From positions 1 to 5,215 of the forward strand of contig CALCTI010000289.1 of assembly GCA_937894105.1 (NCBI GenBank): 5,215 bases of DNA, given 5' to 3'. Made by a program: the position numbers and the translations under genes. This DNA comes from an uncultured cyanobacterium (GTDB lineage Bacteria; Cyanobacteriota; Cyanobacteriia; CACIAM-69d). Below the pieces are notes generated by a model. It worked only from the letters and a program-made list of their open reading frames with translations, was not told the origin of the DNA and did no database searches. Each line of letters begins with the position of its first letter. The stretch's first letter is position 1. Shown here piece by piece: positions 1 through 4,232 of the stretch.

Positions 1-81
1 CTTGGCTTAGGTCAATATCGTCCCGTTCTAACCCTTAGTCGCTTGATTAATCGCTAGTTAATTCATCTAATAATTCATCAT
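1..81. other. Short 3' flank of the broken flotillin gene
   Basis: This stretch lies beyond the TAG stop (82-84) of the minus-strand flotillin gene. No complete gene or clear terminator hairpin with a U-tract is visible. On the minus strand, positions 47-81 form an open stretch in the frame one base away from the annotated one. It would be read only if the A-run at 93-103 gained one base (or lost two), and would then end at the TAA at 47-49. Confidence 0.5.
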
Positions 82-861
82 CTAGTCCATCATTTTTTTT
101 TTTGATGGGGACTGGGTATCAAACCACTGCTGCATTTGTCCCCCCAAATTAATGCCCGTGATGTGGCGCAACTGTTCTATAAAAGTGGCAACTTGAGTGG
201 CTGCATCGCCGCCGGAACCATCCACAACTGTAACGGACTGCACCGACACCTCCGGAACCGTTTCCACCAACGTTTGTAGCAGTTGGTCAATTTTTTGAAA
301 CAGAAAAACATCGCGAGCATAGGGACCCGCCGCCGCCCATGATCGCGCCAATTCCTGAATCCCTTCTGCCCGCGCCCGTCCCTCTTCAATAATCTTAGAC
401 GCGTCCGCCTTCGCCTTTGCAATTTCCAATGCACAGGCCGCTTCTGCTGGGGCAATCACATCCGCTTGCAGCTGGGCTTGGACCTGATCAATACGGGCTT
501 TTTGCACCTCTAAATTCGCCTCGGCTTTTGCCACTGCCGCTGCAATATCTGATTCCGCTTCTGCCACTAAAGCCTGACGCTTGGTGAGGGCATCCTTAAG
601 CCTTCGATCCGCTTCCGCTTGGGCGATCGCTACTTGAGTTTCAATCCGTTTTAAAGCGGTTTTCTTACCATTTTCCGCCGACTTAATTTGCGACTCCGCC
701 TGGGTTTCCGCCTCTGCAATGCGTGCATCTCGCAACAGTTCAGCCTGTTGCTGACGCCCCAAGGAATCTAAATATTTCACATCGTCAGCAATATTCTGAA
801 TCTGCAAATTATCCAGCACCAAGCCCAATATTTCTAAATCATCTTCCGCTTCTTCCAACAA
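82..861 (-). CDS. C-terminal fragment of flotillin-like protein (end of SPFH domain, coiled coil, flotillin tail)
   Basis: This is the remainder of the broken gene, in the same frame as the upstream fragment. The first possible non-ATG start after the stop is TTG at 859-861, giving 259 codons. No ribosome binding site precedes it, so independent translation is doubtful. It begins in the last part of the SPFH domain (LGLVLDNLQIQNIADDVKYL), continues through a long charged Ala-rich coiled coil, and contains ADVIAPAEAACALEIAKAKA, a hallmark of flotillins. The tail (DVFLFQKIDQLLQTLVETVPE) matches the equivalent part of the paralogue (ELFALQQIDLILEKAAQVPE). The frame ends in three Lys codons from an A-run, then MMD and TAG. 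The good preservation argues that it was under selection until recently. Confidence 0.55.
   Translation of the reverse strand: MLEEAEDDLEILGLVLDNLQIQNIADDVKYLDSLGRQQQAELLRDARIAEAETQAESQIKSAENGKKTALKRIETQVAIAQAEADRRLKDALTKRQALVAEAESDIAAAVAKAEANLEVQKARIDQVQAQLQADVIAPAEAACALEIAKAKADASKIIEEGRARAEGIQELARSWAAAGPYARDVFLFQKIDQLLQTLVETVPEVSVQSVTVVDGSGGDAATQVATFIEQLRHITGINLGGQMQQWFDTQSPSKKKMMD
93..103. repeat. Homopolymer run of 11 T (11 A on the coding strand)
   Basis: The run lies inside the end of the flotillin reading frame (TCA AAA AAA AAA ATG ATG GAC TAG). Runs of this length are prone to polymerase and ribosome slippage and to sequencing miscounts. With eleven A the protein ends KKKMMD. With ten it ends KKK. 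With twelve or nine the reading continues NDGLDDELLDELTSD and stops at 47-49. Confidence 0.85.
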
Positions 862-879
862 ACTGCGGGCAAAAGCAAT

Positions 880-1344
880 TTAATCTTCATTCACCTGTTG
901 GGGCGTCAAACTGGCCAACACTCCCCGCAAATTTCCTTCTAATGTTTCCCGAGCAATTTGTTCAATTTCGTCGCGGGATTTCCCAAGTAATCGTTCGATA
1001 GCATTATGAATCGTTGGTTCCTCACCGGCGACTTTAATATTGGCAACCCCTTCAACGGATAAACGAATACCGCCCCTAGAGCAGGCATTACAGACTCTTA
1101 GCTCAATAATTGTGTTAGCTAAGTCCATACGAAATGCCTTATCAAACAAAGGCACTCGCAGGCTTTTTCCTCCTTTCACAATCCGGTAACCAATTTCGCG
1201 ATCGCTCTCAATCGTTTGCTTGGCTCCAGCGAAGATTAACACCTCACTGGGCTCACAAATATAGAGCAAATTACGAATAATTAGATTAACGGCAAAAACG
1301 CTCAACCCAGCCGTAGACAATAGCGTAATTAAAATTGGAAACAT
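880..1344 (-). CDS. N-terminal fragment of flotillin-like protein (membrane anchor and most of SPFH domain)
   Basis: ATG at 1342-1344 opens 154 codons ending in TAA. Residues 3-29 are a hydrophobic anchor, followed by YICEPSEVLIFAG, the typical entry to a flotillin SPFH domain; the paralogue has RICDPNKILVISG at the same point. The SPFH core runs on to ARETLEGNLRGVLASLTPQQVNED and stops inside the domain, before its last helix and the whole coiled coil. If translated alone it would give a membrane-anchored, truncated SPFH domain without the assembly region, probably non-functional or interfering. No Shine-Dalgarno sequence is seen; the bases before the ATG are AATT, as for the paralogue. Confidence 0.7.
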   Translation of the reverse strand: MFPILITLLSTAGLSVFAVNLIIRNLLYICEPSEVLIFAGAKQTIESDREIGYRIVKGGKSLRVPLFDKAFRMDLANTIIELRVCNACSRGGIRLSVEGVANIKVAGEEPTIHNAIERLLGKSRDEIEQIARETLEGNLRGVLASLTPQQVNED

Positions 1345-1398
1345 AATTGTAAAAAATCAAAATCTAAAAGGATAAAGCCTGAAAATACGATTAGAAAT
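1345..1398 (-). other. 54-bp spacer between the two flotillin-like genes
   Basis: This AT-rich spacer shows no terminator hairpin, no clear promoter and no Shine-Dalgarno sequence before the downstream ATG. Its shortness and the shared strand support co-transcription of the two paralogues. Confidence 0.5.
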
Positions 1399-2931
1399 CT
1401 ACGTGATTTCTGGAGGGGTATCAGAATCAGTATCTGAGCTACTCTCTAACGATCCCTCCCCCCCGATCGCCTGAATTTTTTCTTGGGATAGGGCACTTGG
1501 CAAAGGCGTCTTTCCGATTAAATTAATTCCCAAGGTTTCCTCTACCTGTGCCAAAAATTGGGTGACAATCGCCGGGTAAATATTAACCAACCCCGCTAAA
1601 GTTTTCCCGTCGCCTCGGTCAATCGCATTAACCCGAGAAAGCTTCAACCGTTCAGGCACTTGAGCTGCTTTTTCTAAAATTAAATCAATCTGTTGTAAAG
1701 CAAATAATTCAGCGGCACTTTCGCCCGTGTTTTCCCACACTTTTGTTAGTAATGTAGTCGCCATGGCTGAAGCCCGAGCATTTTCTGCCAAGCTAGATGC
1801 CTCGCCCCGCGCCAATAATTCTTGGGCTGCTTGACGGGCTTGGGCGGGTAAAATTTCTTCCACTTCTAATCGTAACCGCGCCAATTCTGCTCGAATAGAT
1901 TGCAGTTTTTGTTCCGCCCTTGCCCGCGCCGTTTCTGCCGCTGCCTGGGTACGTTCTTCCGCTTCTCGCACCGTTTCTTCTAGCTTTGCTTTGATCTCCC
2001 GCAGCTCATTTTCTTTCTCTTGAACTAACGTTTGGGCTTGGGTTTTTGCTACCTCTGACTGGCGTTTACAGTCATCCTCGGTGGTTTCGGCGGCGGCGAT
2101 CGCATCGGATTCAGCCATTTCCGCATCCCGCAAAATCATCGCAATTTGCTTACGCCCAATGGAGTCTAAATAGTCCACATCGTCGGACACACTTTGAATT
2201 TTTAAAGTATCTAAATGTAAGCCCAATTTTGCCAAATCATCGTCCACATCTTTAGCAATTCGCTCGGCAAACTCTAGCCGATCCTCATTCAACTGTTCCG
2301 GCGTTAATGTGGCCACAACGCCTCGCAAATTGCCTTCCAAGGTTTCCCGAGCCACCCGCCGAATTTCCTTTGGATTCCGGTCCAAAAATCGTTCAATCGC
2401 ATTACGAACAATAATGGGATCGCTGGATATTTTCACGTTAGCGATCGCCTGAATACTTAACGGCGTTCCCCCTTTTGCATAGGCATTAATCACCTCAATA
2501 GGAACGGGCATGGTGCGCATATCCATACTTTTAACCGTTTCCAAAATTGGAATACAGTAAGTTTGCCCACCAAACTCCACTCGATAGCCGACCTTTCGCC
2601 CGTTTACGGTTTGTTGGCGTCCCGAAATAACTAAAATTTTATTGGGGTCACAAATGCGAATCGTTGTGTTGAGCAACCAGAAAATAAACCCAACTCCAAC
2701 GATGGGAACAAACACCATTAAAGCTGTTCCCAAAGGACTACTACCCTGCTGAGCCAGAACCGGTGAAATAGGCTTGGCTTGGAATGCAGTAACCTCCGTT
2801 GTTGTCAGCAAAGACGCTTGATTATTATTTTCCTTTAGCTCTATGGGAGAATAATAATCCTCTAAATCAAAAGGTTTAACTTGACCGACAGTGCTTCTTA
2901 ACGGTTGTAATGGGACACTGGGGATAGACAT
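1399..2931 (-). CDS. Flotillin-like SPFH/band-7 membrane protein, 510 aa
   Basis: This is an intact flotillin-like scaffold protein, expected to form oligomers at the membrane and organise microdomains. Residues 1-66 are a polar, Pro/Gln/Asn-containing N-terminal extension that the neighbouring paralogue lacks. Residues 68-90 are a single hydrophobic membrane segment (ALMVFVPIVGVGFIFWLL). RICDPNKILVISG (92-104) opens the SPFH domain, which runs to about 258 and includes ARETLEGNLRGVVATLTPEQ (194-213) and DDVDYLDSIGR (250-260). Residues 262-375 are a charged, heptad-like coiled coil. Residues 380-475 are the flotillin C-terminal assembly region, and the end is an acidic Ser/Asp-rich tail (SSSDTDSD, 497-504). 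ATG at 2929-2931 is the chosen start; no Shine-Dalgarno is seen. The gene lies between the NfeD-like gene (98 bp upstream) and the broken paralogue (54 bp downstream). Its family is clear; its cargo and specific role are not known from sequence. Confidence 0.9.
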   Translation of the reverse strand: MSIPSVPLQPLRSTVGQVKPFDLEDYYSPIELKENNNQASLLTTTEVTAFQAKPISPVLAQQGSSPLGTALMVFVPIVGVGFIFWLLNTTIRICDPNKILVISGRQQTVNGRKVGYRVEFGGQTYCIPILETVKSMDMRTMPVPIEVINAYAKGGTPLSIQAIANVKISSDPIIVRNAIERFLDRNPKEIRRVARETLEGNLRGVVATLTPEQLNEDRLEFAERIAKDVDDDLAKLGLHLDTLKIQSVSDDVDYLDSIGRKQIAMILRDAEMAESDAIAAAETTEDDCKRQSEVAKTQAQTLVQEKENELREIKAKLEETVREAEERTQAAAETARARAEQKLQSIRAELARLRLEVEEILPAQARQAAQELLARGEASSLAENARASAMATTLLTKVWENTGESAAELFALQQIDLILEKAAQVPERLKLSRVNAIDRGDGKTLAGLVNIYPAIVTQFLAQVEETLGINLIGKTPLPSALSQEKIQAIGGEGSLESSSDTDSDTPPEIT

Positions 2932-3029
2932 AATTAATAGGTTTTAATTAATTGATTTTGCTGATCGTGACCAATTATATTTTTGGAGGCTTCTTTAGGA
3001 TTTTCTAGGAAGATTTAGACTCCAGAAAA
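2932..3029 (-). other. 98-bp spacer between NfeD-like and flotillin genes
   Basis: This AT-rich spacer shows only a weak inverted repeat, TTTTCT/AGAAAA on the minus strand, without a U-tract, so no terminator can be supported. The one notable site is the TATAAT listed separately. The spacer is longer than usual within tight operons, but strand and function still favour co-expression. Confidence 0.4.
2974..2979 (-). promoter_or_regulatory. Possible internal -10 box before the 510-aa flotillin gene
   Basis: The minus strand reads TATAAT, a perfect -10 hexamer, 42 bp before the ATG at 2931. No good -35 hexamer lies 16-18 bp further upstream (AATCCT is nearest) and there is no extended TGN. The spacer is AT-rich, so a chance match is quite possible. 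If real, it would let the flotillin genes be made without the NfeD-like gene. Confidence 0.3.
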
Positions 3030-3644
3030 TTATTGGGATGGCAGCTCCGAAGGGGTGGGGCGAACACTATCTTCTGCCACAATCCATGCCTTATTATCTT
3101 CAACTCGAATAACCACAACCCTCTCTCCTCTTTCAAAATTTTTAACTTCCGATGTTCGCGATTGAATTCTAACTTGTGTTCCTTTCACCTCCAGTTTGAC
3201 CTTTCCTCGACTGTCTTGATCGAAGGGAATTTCTACAATTCCACAGGCTCCTATCCAGTCATCGGTGGTTAATAAACTATTGGCTTGCTCTTGATTTTTT
3301 AACCACCTTAAAAGCCCTACCGTGGTGCCGCCACAAAACACACCAATAGCGATCGCCACCCCCACTTCTACGGTTACGGGCAGCCCTGGGGATAGAATTC
3401 TTAATAACAACCCTGCTACCCCAAAAAAGCACAGTCCAAAAGTCCAAAACTTTAGAGAAAGCAGTACTTTTAAAACGCGAAAAATCCACGGTAAATAAGC
3501 AGGACGCGGGACACCGGGGCGGTTGCGATCGCCCACGTCAAAGTCAAACTCTGTCTCAAATTCAGCGCCATCAATACCGCCGATCGCCGCTAGCGCCACA
3601 AATACCCCGCCAACTGCCAGACAAATGCCATAATCCGTGACCAC
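3030..3644 (-). CDS. NfeD-like (YqiJ/YuaF-type) membrane protein with C-terminal OB-fold, 204 aa
   Basis: This small integral membrane protein is of the type that partners flotillins. Residues 4-24 form a hydrophobic segment, 25-48 an acidic then Pro/Arg-rich loop, 57-86 a second membrane region, and 88-113 a third. Residues 124-191 form a soluble beta-rich domain, IGACGIVEIPFDQDSRGKVK then VKNFERGERVVVIRVEDNKAWIV, the pattern of the NfeD C-terminal OB-fold (Gly-X-X-Gly-hydrophobic, RGKV, late GERV..V...N..W.V strands). There is no serine protease domain, so it is the short NfeD type. The start is GTG at 3642-3644: an in-frame TAA lies five codons upstream, no other start codon lies between, and GAGG sits 9 nt before it. 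It is the first gene of the operon. By analogy with YqiJ-YqiK and YuaF-FloT, it probably stabilises flotillin assemblies; that role is inferred, not visible. Confidence 0.82.
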   Translation of the reverse strand: MVTDYGICLAVGGVFVALAAIGGIDGAEFETEFDFDVGDRNRPGVPRPAYLPWIFRVLKVLLSLKFWTFGLCFFGVAGLLLRILSPGLPVTVEVGVAIAIGVFCGGTTVGLLRWLKNQEQANSLLTTDDWIGACGIVEIPFDQDSRGKVKLEVKGTQVRIQSRTSEVKNFERGERVVVIRVEDNKAWIVAEDSVRPTPSELPSQ

Positions 3645-3652
3645 AAAGTTGA

Positions 3653-3657
3653 TCCTC
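3653..3657 (-). promoter_or_regulatory. Shine-Dalgarno site deciding the GTG start of the NfeD-like gene
   Basis: The minus strand reads GCGAGGATC, with GAGG ending 9 nt before the GTG at 3644. This supports GTG as the real start. It is the clearest ribosome binding site among the genes here. Confidence 0.65.
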
Positions 3658-3672
3658 GCTTATTCAACCGAA

Positions 3673-3730
3673 CTAGGGCTGTTATCAATTACATCTCAAA
3701 CTCAGTAGCAGCAAGGGCTTCATCCCCTAG
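3673..3730 (-). repeat. CTAGGG / CCCTAG inverted repeat upstream of the NfeD-like gene
   Basis: CTAGGG (3673-3678) and CCCTAG (3725-3730) are six-base complements 46 bp apart. CCCTAG recurs at 3797-3802, so two alternative pairings are possible in a transcript. The arms are short, so this is weak on its own. Confidence 0.25.
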
Positions 3731-3744
3731 TATTTTTATTTCAA

Positions 3745-3800
3745 AGGGCGCGTACTTTCCACTGTGTACAGCTTCTGAAGCTTAATTGATGACACGCCCT
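3745..3800 (-). other. Inverted repeat, possible structured leader RNA
   Basis: AGGGCG (3745-3750) and CGCCCT (3795-3800) are exact complements. In a minus-strand transcript the stem extends to nine pairs with one G-U. Inside it, AGCTTCTGAAGCT (3770-3782) forms a second small hairpin. It would lie in the untranslated leader of the NfeD-flotillin operon if transcription starts upstream. No U-tract follows and no riboswitch class is recognised. Confidence 0.35.
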
Positions 3801-3864
3801 AGGTGAAAGGGAAACGCACCCACTTAAAAAACGTCCAAAGAAATCGTCCGAATGAATCGTCCAT
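3799..3864 (-). CDS. Possible 21-aa small protein, very aromatic (unrecognised)
   Basis: ATG at 3862-3864 opens 21 codons ending in TAG. The peptide starts MDDSFGRFLW and is strikingly aromatic: six Phe and two Trp among 21 residues, mixed with Arg and Lys, so it could be an amphipathic membrane-binding peptide. AGGAG (3876-3880) lies 11 nt before the ATG, a usable but slightly long spacing. It sits about 155 bp upstream of the NfeD-like start and could be a leader peptide. It matches no small protein I recognise. ORFs of this size arise by chance, and the 13-bp repeat overlapping it does not keep a reading frame, which counts against a coding origin. Confidence 0.2.
   Translation of the reverse strand: MDDSFGRFLWTFFKWVRFPFT
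3824..3862 (-). repeat. Three tandem degenerate 13-bp units
   Basis: On the minus strand the units are GGACGATTCATTC (3850-3862), GGACGATTTCTTT (3837-3849) and GGACGTTTTTTAA (3824-3836). GGACG recurs with exact 13-bp spacing and the remainder is T-rich. The first two units agree at 10 of 13 positions. The period is not a multiple of three, so it is not a protein repeat. The regular spacing could reflect binding sites for a regulator or repeated GGA-containing RNA sites. Confidence 0.5.
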
Positions 3865-3934
3865 AGGTGCCGTATCTCCTCAGCTATAGCCTTGATTTTG
3901 GCTTCGGGGACGCCCTTTTAAAGTTTCTTTATTT

Positions 3935-3950
3935 GTTGGGATTGCCCAAC
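3935..3950. repeat. Perfect hairpin GTTGGG-ATTG-CCCAAC
   Basis: Six-base arms flank a four-base loop. No U-tract follows on either strand, so it is not a standard terminator. It lies within the start-less open stretch at 3880-3993. Confidence 0.4.
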
Positions 3951-4020
3951 TGGGACGCGGGGCTCTATGTTTTATCTGGGTTTCGTCTAAGTTTTATTTG
4001 ATTTTTTAAATGATTTTTTC

Positions 4021-4059
4021 GTTAGTTCATATCAATTCCCTATGAATTCACCGACTAAC
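4021..4059. repeat. Nested inverted repeat
   Basis: The outer arms GTTAGT (4021-4026) and ACTAAC (4054-4059) enclose an inner hairpin AATTC-CCTAT-GAATT (4034-4048). T-rich sequence precedes it on the plus strand but none follows on either strand, so it does not look like a terminator. It could be an operator or a structured element between the divergent genes. Confidence 0.35.
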
Positions 4060-4177
4060 TTGCTCGAAACCTATGAAAAGCAAAAATACTGTTTCCCATA
4101 GACACTGGTAAGTTCAGGAACTTTTATTATTCCAAGATTTGATTTCACTTTTAACTCAAGACTTACAGTCAAGATTT

Positions 4178-4189
4178 GGCTTTAAAGCC
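4178..4189. promoter_or_regulatory. Perfect 12-bp palindrome upstream of pyrF
   Basis: GGCTTTAAAGCC is perfectly palindromic and lies 43 bp before the pyrF ATG, where an operator or promoter-proximal site could sit. No regulator is recognised from it. Confidence 0.3.
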
Positions 4190-4232
4190 TTGGGTCCAAC
4201 CTTCCACCTCACCACATTTATTGCTAGATACA

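Larger units (their letters stand above)
82..1344 (-). pseudogene. Flotillin-like SPFH/band-7 gene interrupted by one in-frame TAA
   Basis: Read through, this frame is 421 codons: 154 sense codons, TAA at 880-882, 265 sense codons, then TAG. Together they make a standard flotillin-like protein: N-terminal membrane anchor (about residues 3-29), SPFH/band-7 domain (about 30-198), a long Ala/Glu/Lys/Arg-rich coiled coil (about 198-330) with the flotillin-typical stretch ADVIAPAEAA (294-303), and a C-terminal oligomerisation region. Across the stop the protein aligns without gap to the 510-residue paralogue: NED-stop-IAFA here, NED-R-LEFA there. From memory of the family, Lys or Arg is usual at this place; AAA to TAA is a single base change. 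No other stop or frameshift is present up to the A-run near the end, so the lesion is recent, a sequencing error, or tolerated. It is the last gene of the NfeD-flotillin operon, 54 bp behind its paralogue. Confidence 0.8.
3645..4232. other. 588-bp intergenic region between divergent NfeD-flotillin operon and pyrF
   Basis: No confident gene, tRNA or known RNA family is recognised. The region must hold promoters for both directions, but no convincing -35/-10 pair is seen for either. It contains tandem 13-bp units (3824-3862), inverted repeats (3673-3730, 3745-3800, 3935-3950, 4021-4059, 4178-4189) and two short minus-strand open stretches (3799-3864 and 3880-3993). It has no HIP1 site, unlike the coding parts of the window. 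A structured 5' leader for the operon, an unannotated small RNA, small proteins, or remnants of a lost gene are all possible. Confidence 0.5.

Noticed and set aside
82..1344. Recoding (dedicated stop-codon readthrough or alternative genetic code) at the TAA in the flotillin gene
   Set aside because: TAA and TAG serve as normal stops in the other genes, and no special context or stem is seen directly after this TAA. A simple nonsense mutation or a sequencing error is more likely.
3694..3732. Minus-strand ORF of 12 codons (MKPLLLLS...) upstream of the NfeD-like gene
   Set aside because: The G-rich bases lie directly against the ATG, too close for a ribosome binding site, and the ORF is very short.
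3751..3770. GTAC...GTAC pair near 3752-3768 as an NtcA or LexA site
   Set aside because: The half-site spacing does not match GTA-N8-TAC, and the LexA consensus is not present.
3935..3950. GTTGGG-ATTG-CCCAAC as an intrinsic terminator
   Set aside because: No run of U follows the hairpin in either transcription direction.
4042..4101. Plus-strand 19-codon ORF (starting MNSPTNLLET) upstream of pyrF
   Set aside because: It has no ribosome binding site, overlaps the nested inverted repeat, and has a length expected by chance. A pyrF leader peptide cannot be supported.
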